Source: Nephromyces sp. MM_2019 (taxonomy: Eukaryota; Apicomplexa; Aconoidasida; Nephromycida). From it: a stretch of DNA of 64,000 nt. The notes under the pieces are model-generated. The model was not told the origin of the DNA. It did no database searches and saw nothing but the letters and a program-made list of their open reading frames with translations. Where the stretch lies: contig JADHZB010001414.1 of the NCBI GenBank assembly GCA_015657535.1, positions 3,504 to 67,503 of the forward strand. The letters run 5' to 3'. Position numbers and translations under genes: made by a program. Shown piece by piece: positions 48,265-61,500 of the stretch (positions are counted from its first letter, which is position 1; every line of letters starts with the position of its first letter).

Positions 48265-50373
48265 TCAAGAGAAAGTTGAATATACCAGTTCCAGCTCATT
48301 GCTCGGTAACACTTCTAGGATGTGATTCAGCGCACACAGCTTATCTGATAGACACATTTCCGCGAACTCTTGCGCCCATTTAGCACACTCTACAACCCCA
48401 TGTGCCTCATATGCAGCGCAGGAAATATCCTCCAACAGCTCTGCACCACCCTTTACCATAGCCGAATAACGATTGAATTTTTCATTACGTCCATTCTTGG
48501 TGAAATTTGATAGGATTACCTTCCTATCCTCCAATTGTGAAAAATTCCAGAAATGAAGCAGTGTCAACATTCTTTGGCCTGCAGAAAGGGTTTTCAATAG
48601 GAAAGAAGAGTGTTCTTCTTCCCAAATTTTATTCAAACTCGGGCAGTCTGTAGGAGGGGATATTGTATCTGAAGGCTTGATTTCAATAGGGGGTGAAGTT
48701 AACACTTTTAAGCTCCTGCTGGAGGGCTGGAGGTAAGACTCAGGTTCATCAGATGAAAAGGCTTGTTCATCTTTCCAGTATTTCCAGTCTATCTGCAATA
48801 ATAACGAAGACTTTTTTGCGGCTTTAGGCACATTCGATGAGCAACATCAAATTTCACAGAATTTATATGGCTCCAAAGCATAATAAAATAAAAAAGAAGG
48901 CATCATATACAACATATACGTAAAAACAACAGACACACACCAGCACATATACGCGAACACACCAACACACAAAAATACCCAAATAGACAGTATCTAATGA
49001 AATATTTTGAATTTTTAAGCTACTTGGAGAATATGAAGAAATAAGCATATCCAAATTTTCAATATCACATAATATAAGAAACAAATTTGCTAGTCAATAG
49101 AAAGTGTCGATAAGGTAGTTCACGAAAAGCCAACTTATATTACGAATAAAACAGAAGAGAAAGGGAATAATTAAACACCACGATGAAGAATAGTCAATTA
49201 CACACAAAATTGTAATCCCCACATAATAGCAATGAAATATATGAGGAAACTGCACCTCCTATATGCTTAACCTAAAGCAGATATGAAACGGGCAGTATCA
49301 CATAAGAGATGGATTACATCACATAATTTTAATCACATTGAAGAAAATAACACCAGCATCATGAACAAACTTCACGTTTAGCAGCAGTCAACTTCAACAT
49401 TGATATCTATGATATCACCGAGCAGTTGTTGCAGCAGTGCGAAAAAAATGTAATTCCAACGGAAGAAACGCCGCTAACTTATACCAGCATCCTATTGCTT
49501 TGCTGATACACGAGATATATATATATATCCAAACTAACAGTTCAGCCCCTTCAAAATCTTTTGTAAAGGCCCTTTTATATGTTTTCCTGTTCTAATAACT
49601 TATCATTAGCGTCCGGCGATGCAGCAACTACTTAAAAGCTTATGCCGCGAACATCATTCTTATCCTGTTCTTAAGACGTATATCATGAAAATATCAAAAA
49701 ATCAGCAGCAACAATCCTAAATTCGGCTATTTCCAGCAACTAAACAACCCCATTAATACTACTGTAAGACTAACAAACTTTGACATACAACCCAGCGCTT
49801 CATGCCCTTATCTAAATCCCTTCTAAGATGCTCAGTCTTCTCTCCTCCACCATGAGTTTCCTCTACAAAGCATATTGCAAGAAAGCGAAAGCCCTATATG
49901 CCCTACCACAGTCCAGTCACTTCCTATAACCTTCCGCAACACACCTTGATATTCCTAAGTTGGTTCTTTGGAATACTCTTATCCATCAAACTCTCCCAGC
50001 ATACTCCCTTCTGCTCCTTTACTAAGATCAATGAAATACCTCCATTCACCAGTTTTGGGGGCTTCTTTAGCTCCTCAGAAACTGAATGGGCTAAGGGCAT
50101 TGTATATTTTTTTTCGCAGAAATCAACATTTAATATATTACCGCCTTCTACCAGTACAGAAATATGTTCAGGATTTAAGAGAGATGCGCGCTCACTAATA
50201 ACATTGGGGAATTCTGTGGGAGTAGATGTAGTGGGTGGCGGCGTAATAGTTGACTGCAGCAGAAGAGGGGTAGAACCTTCATACACAGACGAGTCGTAGG
50301 CAGAAATTGTGATATAAATATAAGAGCTATCCTGACCCCATTGTAGGGGTGGGAAAGTCTTCATCTCCAGCAT
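48265..50373 (-). CDS. p23/CS-domain co-chaperone-like protein, 318 aa
   Basis: Likely an HSP90 co-chaperone of the p23 (Sba1/Wos2) type. Two exons, 50373-49945 (143 codons) and 48792-48265 (175 codons plus stop), join in phase 0 over a 1,152-nt intron. The start at 50373 gives MLEMKTFPPLQWGQDSSYIY, the usual opening of a CS domain. The domain continues with SVLVEGGNILNVDF, KKYTMPL, GISLILVKEQKGVCWESL and LRNIK, and across the join IDWKYWKDEQ, the conserved DW-KW-DE end of p23. An insertion of about 45 Pro/Thr-rich residues separates the first two strands. The C-terminal 120 residues (LLHFWNFSQLEDRKVILSNF and onward) are helical and not typical of p23. An upstream exon at 50568-50436 could extend the N-terminus. 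Confidence 0.7.
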
Positions 50374-50435
50374 AAGACGCAATCTTTGCGATGTGCAAGG
50401 GTCTGATGACACAATGGGTTGTATATATACGTTAC

Positions 50436-50568
50436 GATTCGTGAGTGCAAATGGTTATTAAGCGCGGTAATAAGAAACAGTGTTCTCCAGATGGAAATTG
50501 GCTATCCCATGTGGGGATGGATCGTACTGGCAGTGTAAAATAGTTGTTCGAAGGCTGAAGAAAATAAT
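50436..50568 (-). CDS. Candidate upstream exon (N-terminal extension of p23-like gene)
   Basis: It opens after the acceptor CATCCTGCAG and closes at the donor GTAACG. It encodes about 43 residues starting YFLQPSNNYFTLPVRSIPTW. It would join the p23-like exon at 50383 in phase through a 52-nt intron, replacing the ATG at 50373. No start codon is seen further upstream, so it may instead be chance or part of another transcript. Confidence 0.35.
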
Positions 50569-51267
50569 CTGCAGGATGGAAGATGAGTATGCTTAGCGTA
50601 CAACACAGAGCTCTTCGTGTAAGTGGCCGTAACAAGGCAAAATTTACAAAAAAGCATCTAAAGCACAATTGTTAGTGGCTTAATACACGCAAAATTAATT
50701 TTAACAATATAATATAATGTATACATTTTAACACCAAAACAAAGGTGAAATTACCTCAGCACAGAGAGCGAGTAAAAAAGAGCAAGCTCCCATAGCGGCG
50801 GGGCTTTAGCTCCACAAAATTGGGGTTATGCACGAAACAAAGTCATCGTCTATACATATACTTGCATAGACGAGCTTAACCCACACTAAAAAAAATTTTC
50901 TAAATAACTGCAGACTTGATATTTCCATGTAAGTAATAAAAAATCCAGGGTGACCGTAAAATTCACATAAATAGTAGTGCGACCCCACTCCGTCCCTTCA
51001 AATATGTAAGGAGGGAAGAAAGGGGTAGGGAACACAGAAAAAGCATTGACGGTTCCACACAGCATTTTTTGGCAAGGAACAAGCGGAAAGGCGACACTAC
51101 CAAGATGTCGGCAGGTAAAACCAAAAAACCGGCAAAAAAGGAACAAAAGATGCCATAATTAAGAGCAAATTCCCGGAAAAAAGCAAAAAGACCCCCTAGC
51201 ATACATCAAAATGCCTAAGAATTATAGTATAGGTCTCAAATGGCTGGTTGCACTGCAGAGGAATAAG

Positions 51268-53372
51268 AATATCGTTACCTACTTTTTGAATCTATATACA
51301 ATGGAAAATTGGTGTCACCATCTTATTCTACTGGATTTCATCACATTAGCAAGCATGAGAGCAAGAGCTTTTTATTGTCTCACACCATCCACGCGTCACC
51401 GCTCGTATTTGTCGATCAATTTTTCACAAGTGGTGAACCTGACCATACGATACACGGAAATTGCAATAAGCTCTTTGAGGCGCAGCATAGCCGGTTGTAA
51501 GCTACTTTCTATGAGCTAGAAATCTGATTTATAGCACCTCTCGTTAAAATTTTGCATATGTGAATGAATCCGCAGGTAATTCAGCTTTTCGAACTAGTGA
51601 AATTCACCTCAAGACTAGACGCAAGAATTGTTTTGTAGTATTGTTCTTATCGAGGATGATGGTAGCTTTACACACGGCTATAATAAACTCGGAAATGCCA
51701 ATTTTCATCCAAGCTTTTCCTTACCTGGTTTTGATACAAGCTCATATATGCTCGCCAGCGTATTCTGCCTCCTTGCTATATTGTGTGTTTATTGCACTGA
51801 TGTTTTTTTTCCGCATAATGGCTCACTAAAGCAACAGCAAGCGAGATGTACCGTCTTTTACGCCATGCGGAGCAGTGTGTGCTCTGGTTTTTTTGTCGCA
51901 TTCACTGCGGCTCTGAACCGCGTCTACAGTATTCGCTGCAGCATGCGTAGACCGCATAATTTCAGCGCTTTATGTGTTATTCGTGTGCTAACGCTGGTTA
52001 CCACTGATGTTTAGGGGAAATGTGATGTTATGAGAATATTAGGTGTGTGAAACTGCAAGTATATCGGTATAGGATACACTACCAGCGGTCAATATGCGTG
52101 CTGTATAGGGAAGCAGAAATGTTATGAGCCCCTCAGCAACACGTATATTGATATGAGCGACTTGGGAGATTTGTCAACTAGTGTGTGTGTTGATATGAGC
52201 AACTTAGTGTAGCTGGTCAACATCAACAATTCTAGCTTTCTGCCCACGAAGTTAACTGATATCGGCATTGTTATGAGCCTTTCCACAAAGGTTATGACGC
52301 CTCCATCGATCCCATGTACCAGCATCTCGTACGCTCGCACGTAACCTCAACACTTTAGTCCCTATCCAACCCTTTATTTGCCCTTCTGCCTCATCACTGC
52401 TGTAACATAGTGGCGTATTGTAATTTCTACGGTAGCAGAAATAAATCATGTGAATGCTGCACGCTAGTCTTTAATGTTTCCCTGTTTAACATCGTGAAGC
52501 TAAAGGAGCCCATCAATGTAGTAGATGCTCTATACTGCAGGGCTGAGCGTTGCCCGTCATCCCAAATGAGCAAGTCATCTCTTAACCTTGCGAGCTTAGC
52601 ATCCAGCAGAAGTGCACTTCAGCCATCCCTTGCGCTATCACAAGCTCCCAAGTTTACCATCTCAGCTGACCTTTGGTGAGATGCGCTTCCTCTATGCTCA
52701 GATTGTTTGTGATGAATGGCTCCAATCCACGGGCGACGATTGTGGCGGGTTATACGACACCGCTTTGCTGTCTTGGCGTTATTGGAACCATGGCTGCCAG
52801 TTCGCACAAGGCTTTGCTTGCGTTTTTATCAATCGCTAAGGAGATAAAAATACGTAGAAAAGCATCTATCCCTGTTATTTCCTTTGCGTATGCATCGAGG
52901 CTGCAAATTAGTTCCAGAACCCAATGTTTGATTTACAATGACTATTATTCCCCCAATTTACCATTGCTTACAGCTGCTTGCGCATGCATTCATAAAAGCA
53001 ATGATCTTTGGTGCTTTCTCTGGCTCTACAAAAGAGGATTGCCTTAATCTTGCTGTGCGGGTAGCGAGTTATCCCAGTTTCAAGGTCTTTTGCGGTTGCT
53101 CAAGAACACCACAACACAGATAAAATCCCAAAACTAAACCATGAAACATTATTGCCACTTTACTGTTCGCGACCACTTTGACTTGTAATTCCTCCTCACA
53201 CTCTAAATTACTCCAATACTTAGGAATCAGGGCTGCTTGGCTGAAACTTTTTTTGCTTGGAATGCATAGTTTCTATGCAAACTTAGATAATTCTAGGCCC
53301 TCAGCTAAACGAAGTACGAATGGCATGAATCTCGATGCCTTGCTAAATGAAGGCGCCAATCATACACATTAG
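51268..53372 (+). CDS. Unrecognised plus-strand multi-exon gene
   Basis: Candidate exons: 51268-51496 (EYRYLLFESIYNGKLVSPSY ... FEAQHSR), 51639 to about 51727 (IVLIEDDGSFTHGYNKLGN), 52702 to about 52880 (NGSNPRATIVAGYTTPLCC and GVIGTMAASSHKALLAF), about 52974-53107 (LLAHAFIKAMIFGAFSGS) and 53224-53372 (RAAWLKLFLLGMHSFYANL, ending NEGANHTH stop). The first two join in phase 2 through good GTAAGC and TTTTGTAG sites. The middle of the gene is not solved; exon 52542-52676 (AERCPSSQMSKSSLNLASL) may also belong. The Ala/Gly/Leu-rich stretch recalls PC-type helical repeats, but this is only an impression. The start is unknown; an ATG with a Lys-rich frame lies at 51105. Confidence 0.4.
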
Positions 53373-53611
53373 CTGTAAAAATTAAAGTTCATAATTTTGA
53401 ATTTAGTGTATTCTCTTAAATATACGATGGTCTCCACTTCAGCATCCTAAACTATAATCTTAGAATTTTTGTCAATAATTTCCAACGTTATATTAATTAC
53501 TTTGTCATCTCTTATAATTTCCTTGAATTTTGAAGTGATTGAACCGCTTTAGCTATGAGATGCAAACTGTTTTTACGAACAACCAATAATTTTCACCTTG
53601 ATTTTTAGACC
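53373..53611. other. Short gap between convergent genes
   Basis: AT-rich sequence of 239 bp between two stop codons facing each other. 3' UTRs must lie here or overlap. Confidence 0.5.
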
Positions 53612-56518
53612 TCATTTATATGAAGTAAGCCTTTCGTGTGTAGACCCGGGATCTGCTACAGATAGCACTAGATGTTGCCACTTACATAAATGAGAGGGCA
53701 ATAGGGGGTCATAAACAGTACCAGGAAGATGGTCAAAGCGATGTGTGTGCATCAGCTGAAAACCAAGATATTTCGACGTTGAAGCAGCGTAGTGTGTGAC
53801 AAAGTGACGAAGGCCAGGCCTCGTCATGTAGGTTTCAGGCAAGCTAACGAAGGTGCGCTGATGCACACACTGAGACTATCATGGCTGCTATATAGAATTC
53901 ATGGACACTGCTCCTCTCAAAGTGCACAATGAAGCTCTTGCATGCAAACCCAAGCACAAAATAAAAAATATGCTTGCACGCATATATCAAAATATATGCT
54001 CAGACATATCACCACTCTAGTTCCGGTATTCATAGCTCATACTCATATTTATGCCCATCAGCATACTAAATTAGTGGCATACATGTAGTAAAGAAAAGTT
54101 TTTGGCAATGGCGCAAAGAAATTACTACTCAGGCCACGGTATCTAGGGGGGGAAGCAGTTACTTCCATGAAAGAATTAGACGCCACTGGAATTTCCAAAC
54201 TAGCCAGAGAAAATAATCCTAAAATATCGAAAGCCCGTAGGTCGTATACAAATTCATTAGCTGAGAGAACAGCGGATGTTATCTAACGGAACCTCTGAAA
54301 GGCTTACAGGAGCCGATGTACGAGAAAAACATCAAAAGTACATACATGCCGCAAAAATGCAACAAAGGTATATGCTAAAAAAATATGAATGAGAGACAAG
54401 TACATGAAAGCCAAGCAATTGCATTACATTTACATAGAAGATGCAGGCAAAGTGGGGTCATAACACAACCACGAAAGATAGAAATAGGGGCAGTAACGCG
54501 AGAATCACAGGTAAAATATATTTTCCTGAGGATTCAGCTAAGTCAACAGTTTCAAGTGTGAAGTCCCAGCAGGAAGAAAAATGGGCAAGCACACATGTGG
54601 CCTTAGCGCTAATCCACAAGAAAGGCAAGGCTTAAGTACGCTGCCAGAATAGGCAAGCCCTAAAACTAAGAGCACATCTACAAAATAGATAAGGAACGAA
54701 ATACACTCTCCAAGGAACTCGAGGGTATTTATTAGTTTACTAGACAAGACGATGCGCTCTTTCACAGTACCTTCTTCAGTTCTTGTTTCTCTGAGTATCA
54801 CTGAGTGCTGAAGATGCTATAATAGCTTCATTCTCCTGTATCGCAATATTAAAAAGCATTTGAATAGTGATAATCACGCAGCGATAATTTAAATGTCTGC
54901 ATATCTATGAGATTCGCATTTAAAATCCCAAACAATAACAAGTTAAATGATATAGAGGGGCCAGTAAGCGCGGATTTCTCGTTGCAAATCAGTCATTAAG
55001 GGAGTGCAGGTCAAAATTATACTTTTAAGCAAATAACGGCGACCCGAGCAAGACGAAAAAAATTCCATGCGATTGGAAGAATCCAGCGCGCTAGTTCAAA
55101 TATATATAAAAGAAAATTAATACTTATATTTCTACTATAAAAGAAACACAAGAAAATAATGCTACTGTATGACTTCCCTAAAGAAAAAGAACATTTTTAT
55201 ACTATTTTAAGGCTCTTTTATCTGCAGAGGAATACAGAAATGTGCAAATTCCAATTCAGATGGAATCGCAGATGAATTTATACTACCATCAATTAAAAAA
55301 TATTAAAGTTTATCTACTTTAAGTAATAATGATATAGTTTTTTAACTACATTACATTCAAAAAATTCACTTTTTTATATTTGTGCAGATTCCTTTGATTA
55401 ATGCGCTAACAACCTGTAATTCTTCCTGATTCTTGCGAGAATTCCAAGATGTCACACCATGCCCATGGGACCATCGCACAAAAGCCCGAAGATCTTGAAG
55501 CTACAAGAAGAATAAGAATCATTAGTTTCACAGAAAACGCACATTGTGGAGATTATATGAATAACGGAAATGTAAAATGTAGGTCAAGTTCGTTTTGAGG
55601 AAAGAAAGCAGAGTAACTGAAATGCATAACAAGAATGGGTTCCCTAGGTATATTTCCGGCTAAAATTGCAAATAGAGATATTGAGAAATCGCAAAGTATA
55701 GGGATGGTTTCAAAAATACTAGCATTTCTTGAAGAGAGCCACATGCGCCAGCATGCACATGCAGCTTCCGTTCACAGGGTTTCAACATGATTATTGAAGC
55801 TTTAACATGTTAGCCACAATGGCAATCAGACGAATGATATGTAACTTGCTGCTCACCGAATAAACCTTCACCCTGAGAGGATGAAAGCATATATCCTACA
55901 AAATTTTTGAAACAATATACAAAGGCTTGAATATTAAATGGTACTACCTGAAGCACAATCCCAAAGGTGTTAACATATTACTCTTCAATATACATTTATA
56001 ATCAGAATCTATAGTAGTATCTATGCGTTTTTGATCTTTCCTAGAGATAAATTATTTATACATATACTCGAAGATATAGATAAATAATATAAAAAAAAAC
56101 TTCTGCCTGCATGCAAAGATGCACAGTCAATACACGCCTGCCAAAAGGATATATATACTTGTTTTCAACCAAATATTACGAAGTAACTCACTGTCGCTAT
56201 TCCATAATGATACCTAAAGAGTAAGAAAAAGATTCCTAGAGTTGGGATAATGAACAAGAGAGGAAAGGAAAACAGCTTAAATATCTCATATGGAGTGAAC
56301 AGGTCTAAGGCCCTTGGAGGCTGACCAGCGACTGAAGCTTCCCGAGTAGGTTTCAGGTTGCTTTTATTTTTCTTATAATCCTCTCCTGGGGTGATTATTC
56401 TCGTACGACTGGGCCTGTTGAAGCTGCCCACTTTAGAAGCATAGAAAACTGAGGGGCAAAGAATAGAGTAGAAACGAGTGTTAAGAAAATTGATGGTTCT
56501 ATAGCAAGGGATTCTCAT
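53612..56518 (-). CDS. Probable mitochondrial two-TM membrane protein, about 316 aa
   Basis: The start is ATG at 56518. Exons in sense order are 56518-56192, 55659-55543, 55500-55414, 54807-54707, 54525-54465 and 53869-53612; the phases match and sum to 951 nt including stop. The N-terminus (MRIPCYRTINFLNTRFYS) is basic and lacks acidic residues, like a mitochondrial presequence. Two hydrophobic stretches follow: FSFPLLFIIPTLGIFFLLF at the end of exon 1 and NPFLLCISVTLLSFL in exon 2. The rest is soluble-looking (LQDLRAFVRWSHGHG; SVILRETRTEEGTVKERIVL; TYMTRPGLRHFVTHYAAS). Exons 1 to 4 are good; the 61-nt exon at 54.5 kb is the weakest link. The layout of presequence, two TMs and soluble tail is like TMEM70/TMEM223-type inner-membrane assembly factors, but I see no sequence match and leave the function open. 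Confidence 0.55.
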
Positions 56519-57046
56519 ACCACTGCAAAGGGCAAGTGGTTTGGCCGAAAATAATCTGAGAGGATGTTTCTAAATTTCTATTAAATTATGATTTATTATT
56601 TAACAAAGATTTTACTCTAGAAAGACCCATGCACCTCAGTCGACGCAGTTATATGAAAGTATGCAAATCTCTCAACAGAGCCACTATGTCAGCATAAATA
56701 TGGAGGAAGATCATCACTCAATATAATATTGCAAGTGGCACAAAATTGAGTAGAGTTTGAATCCTTTTTGGACTCAGTAACCTTCATGAATAGTCCAAGT
56801 TAATGCAATAGCTCTACACTGTATACTGCACCACCTAACCACGAGCTTCTTCGCCATATTCATGAGAAACTGTTTCTCGAGATCCTCATCCTATCTCTTA
56901 ATTCCAGCAGACATACTGCAGTACTGCCGAACGGTTTCTCAAGCGCAACTTTAACCGCATCACCACGTCATGCAATATCTCTCTAATACAAGAGACAGGT
57001 TACACACTTCTCTTTTAGATGGTATTTAGTAGTTACATTCATACAA
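56519..57046. other. Upstream region of the two-TM protein gene
   Basis: No coding frame. A possible splice acceptor (CCCTTTGCAG) lies just before the assigned ATG at 56518, so a 5' UTR intron is possible. Confidence 0.4.
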
Positions 57047-57425
57047 CTACAAAGATATCCCCTTTTTTCCTAGCGCGCCCAATATGAAGCGAAAAATTAT
57101 CAATTCAGTTACCACCCATCCTCCATCACACCCTCCATATTTACTGCACAGGGACTCTGTATAAGTTGCTCCACTCATAGCATGCTCAATGCTAGAATCA
57201 TATTCTTGTACCAAAACCAAAACCGCTCCATGATGCATTTTTTTGATGATAAATAATAATATTCACATCACTGCTTATCCCCATCCCGGCCCCAGGCCCA
57301 GGGCAACCTTTCTTAAGCACAGTCATTTGTTGTAGCGGGAAATTAGCTGCTGGAAGATGAAGCAGATGGAACCCATTGGAAAAACTTCCGATGAAATTCC
57401 ATCGAATAATCGCCATAATCTGCAA
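57047..57425 (-). CDS. Candidate minus-strand coding segment
   Basis: Two overlapping open frames. One runs from the acceptor TAGCTTGCAG near 57426 (IMAIIRWNFIGSFSNGFHLL, then KKGCPGPGAGMGISSDVN). The other starts at ATG 57238 (MHHGAVLVLVQEYDSSIEHA). They cannot both be read without a splice I cannot place. No family recognised. Confidence 0.28.
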
Positions 57426-57540
57426 GCTACCCTTCTTTCTTTTAAGATGCAGCGTTTATCGACCAATATTGATAGAATTGAGGTCGAGTAGGTTATAATT
57501 CTACAATTGTAACGGAGAAAAACCACGTTGGACTCGAGCT

Positions 57541-57723
57541 TCAGAGCTCGATTGGACGCGTATAACTGGGCGCATCATAAGCGGGGCAGCTTGGTAGGGC
57601 AGTCTCGAAGCCTACGTAGGCGAAGAGATCAAGAGGGAGAATTTGGGTGAAATAAAAAAAGCGTAGAAAGCAAAGGAAAACACGCACTGCCAGCAGGTTG
57701 ATCGAGTTAAGGGAAGATTGCAT
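57541..57723 (-). CDS. Short open frame with hydrophobic N-terminus
   Basis: The ATG at 57723 starts 60 codons (MQSSLNSINLLAVRVFLCFL), with a signal-like hydrophobic start. A donor GTGCGT after codon 12 could link it to the segment at 57425. Alone, it is weak. Confidence 0.22.
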   Translation of the reverse strand: MQSSLNSINLLAVRVFLCFLRFFYFTQILPLDLFAYVGFETALPSCPAYDAPSYTRPIEL

Positions 57724-57829
57724 ATATCCGTATGAAGTGTGGCATACTCACGGATAAAACGCTTATATCACGCACATTGTAGCAAGAGTGAAAACACTAC
57801 ATACAAGAGAATAAACATTTGAAAATGAG

Positions 57830-58116
57830 TCTTGGGCACACTTGAAACTAGCAATTTCACCGGGTTGAGCTATACATCAAGTTATAAACGTCAAAGTGAG
57901 GCAACAGCTCACATAGGAGGTGTTCTAGCGCGTGAATCAAGACCTTCAGCCGTAGCGAATATTATTGTTACTACAAGTCTAGCTAAGTGTGGATTAATTT
58001 TTATCAACCTTTGTAGCTGTGATAAGAATTTTTTTTCTTATCATGATGTACTCCTAAAATGCCTGGAAGAAATATCGCATTCTATGCGATTTCATGTAGC
58101 GGAAAGCTACAGCTGA
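57830..58116 (+). CDS. Plus-strand open frame, probable C-terminal exon
   Basis: About 95 codons of protein-like composition (LETSNFTGLSYTSSYKRQ, then GGVLARESRPSAVANIIV and VLLKCLEEISHSMRFHV), ending TGA at 58116. There is a stop just upstream in frame and no ATG, so an upstream exon is needed; AATGAG at 57823-57828 is a possible acceptor. No family recognised. Its stop faces that of the HPR-like gene at 58597. Confidence 0.4.
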
Positions 58117-58596
58117 AGCGCAAACTAGAATTTTGAATATAAAAGTTTTATTAAAGCTGCCCATCAAGAACAAGTGTAGACACCCCAAACATAGCGCACT
58201 ACACACCGTAGATTTTTCACAGGGAAGATCAGTAGAGGCATACTAGAGCATTGAACTTCCATTATATATATTAGCATAGACTCAAGGTAACCGGAAACAG
58301 CTGATTATGACTATGTTTCATCTTTATTTGTCTGCAAAAAAAGCACAGGACGCGCAGGTTGCTTTGAAAAACGTTCTCATAAAAATTCTAAAGTAAAGCT
58401 TCCCCGAAGTTTAACTATTGGGTTTTCAAAGGAATAGAAAGAAGCAAGCAACAGTATTGAAATTTCTAGTGAGTATGCTAGCAGATACCTTTATCATCAA
58501 AAAAATATTTTCTTAGTACTTTCATAGTATCAGTTTTCATTATCTAATATGTTTTGGCAAGTAAATCTCGATTAGTTGATTGAAAAGAGGGAATTA

Positions 58597-61500
58597 CTAA
58601 TTTTGCTCAAGTGTGTACTCGAGATTCCTGCCAGGTTTTGAAGTGAAAACTTCAGGCGGGTTTTCCATAGAGCAGCTCAGATAGAGGAGACCAACAATTT
58701 CAAGTGCAACTAGCTCCATTAACTGTGGCCGAAGACACTGGTTAGCCCACATGGGTAAAACATGACTCATTCGAGTAGCTAAACTGTAGATTTGCCATTT
58801 ATTCGATTTCGAAAGGTTTGCCGCAAAGTTTAGTGCTTTAGTTAAAGGAACTTCAAAAGTATTACTCTCAGTGTGACTCTTTCTGGAATTACTACTACCG
58901 TACCTTATCTCTAAGCTCCCTGTGAACTCACCAACTTTTTTATTGTACTGTTTTACCTCCACTATTTCGTGGTAGAGGCACCTTTTCGAGGAAGATTGAG
59001 AGCTGAGCTCGCATTAGCTCACTCTTACCCTTGAAAAGCATAGCACTCTCGTAGAAAAAAGTGAAATTTCCTTGCTAATTTTAGCCAGGACCAAGGATGT
59101 TCAATTTCGCCATTACTCCAGACTGTGAACACGTAATATTCCCCTCCATAAACAATTAGAGACTCTACTATAGCACGACCAAACGAAAACAGATACTCCT
59201 ACCAGATACTTCGCGGTTGCATATCCCCGGACCTAGCTTTGGGAAGAACAGGTGTTGACCTTGCGCCAATCTAATAAATTCGCTACCTTTCGCTTGCTTC
59301 ACTAAATCGTGGAGAAAAGTTAAAAAACATCGAATAAAACTGGCAAAAAGGATAAAATTTATCAATTACCGCTTTAGAGACAAAATGGTACTATTTTATT
59401 TGAATTCTCATATTACTAATAAACAATCCATTGCGTATATTGTGCTGACATAGATGAAGAAATTTTGCTAAGTTGCTTATTCAAGCTATCAAAATTTCTT
59501 CATCTAACCAACCTTTCTTATTCATCTTCTAAGAATTTTCATAGTGCTTGCACTGTACCGCATAGACACGCGGCGTTCAAGCTGCCATGGCGCCAACACA
59601 TTGATGCCAGCCAACTCATGCGATGTTCTATGCATGAAGGAATATGCCTCGCACAAATTTCTACTTCGTGTAATCTGCCAGAAAAATTATTATATACATT
59701 TCAATCGAATTTACCTCCAGCATGCAGTTGCAGTAGAATAACTTCAGTTGCCTTATACGTGGGCACCGACTTTTCAAGAAAACGCCCGCTACGTGCTATA
59801 TAACTCACTGATTGGTATCAAATGCACTGATATACCGCTAATACGGTGCATTTTGTACCCAAACTATGAGCCATGAGATTAATCTACTAAATAGATACAT
59901 CTACGATCATCCAGCACAATATCCTGCTCTTCGTCATTATCTGCGTAATCAACTTCGTGTTACCAACTACTTTTCCTTTTGACAAGTTGTTCTTTCATAG
60001 ATTCACACGTATGAATGCTATAAATGCTTGGAGAGAAGAAAGCACCAGTAATAAGTATCCGCATTATAAAAAACATTTGGAATTATCATTTTGCTTTAGC
60101 GTTTAGGGATCGATTCGCATTTACTCCCTTCCTAAGCATCGAAATTGAGATTTTAACTTGGAAATTTTGTTTTATTTTTTGCTGCAGCTCACTTTTTGGA
60201 AACATCAGCTAGACTTTGTTTATTGATGGTTGCCGTCATTAAACAGATACTTGAATGCAGAGGGGTCACCTAAACTGCGTATTCTGGGAGAGTGAAAAGC
60301 TCGTATTTAAACAACTCCTTGACATTTAATGGCTCACAAAACGAGGCAGTGCTGACGTAGTCAGGCGAAAGCGATCAAGACGCATATTCAAAGAACAAAA
60401 ACTAGAGATGTTAAAACAGTGAATTCCGCAGTTTCCATCCTCTTCATACTTTTCCCACACTTTCCATCCTCTTAATAATTTCCATCCTTTCAATGTTTTT
60501 CCACACTTTCTATGCTCTTCATACTTTCCACCCTTTTTATATTTGCTTTAGGTGATTGCTTCTTTCCCAGCCGCCTCTTATCTATAGTGAAAATCTACGG
60601 GAGAGAGCGTGTTTTTGGAATAAAGAGCGAAAATATCCAGCAGCTTATGCTCTGTTGCTTCCAGCGCAATGCCATGGGGATAAGCCGGTGCAAGGCAATG
60701 GTATCAAAGAGTAAATACTACACTTCCCACTAGTGGGATAACACCTCATACCTAGTTTTCAATATTATCTGGTGCTTTTAAAACGGATAATGGCAGTACC
60801 CCCTACGCTTCCATCTACCGGGGTAGGAATTACATATGCTACCCAAATAAAGCTTATATAGGTAATCTTTTAATTCTATAACTTTGCAGCAAAATTATAG
60901 AGAAGACTCCAAATTAATTCGTTGCCCAGAGCCAATCTTTTTGCATTTTTACACAGGCACTCTGAGGAGCAAGAGCTTAAAGAGTAAAGCAGGCGAAAAA
61001 CAGGACGAAGATTATTTCGACAAAATATTCTGTCAATGAGCTTTTCTCCACAAGATAAAACAAAGGACGTATACATGGCATCACCAAAGGAGCCGATATG
61101 ATGGATACAGGGCAAGGGGGCAAATCTTTTCGCGTATACATTCCAGGCATATTCAAATACTAGATCTGTTTAGCTCTATATGTGTATTCTCGGATGACTA
61201 ATTCATGAAGCAGGAGGATCTGCAGCTAACACGCTCCTGTGAAGCGGTAGAAAAAAATAAATAGTTAATTATGGTCCACCAAATATGCCTGGAAAGAGTG
61301 GAATAACAACGCAAACACGACCCAGAAACATCAATTTCCAGCTTCTTGAAAGGGAGTATGATACTATGTTTGGCGGGCAAAATAGCACCAGAAGTCTATA
61401 TATATAAAAATACCAAAAATCTTTGCAGTAACAAGAAAGTCAAGAACAAAACATTTGAATTGCTTAAATATACAGCAGCGTTAAACGTGTAAGGCATCTA

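Noticed and set aside
51105..51158. Tiny Lys-rich plus-strand frame MSAGKTKKPAKKEQKMP, ribosomal-protein-like
   Set aside because: Only 17 codons with no continuation. It could be a first exon of the gene at 51.3 kb but cannot be supported.
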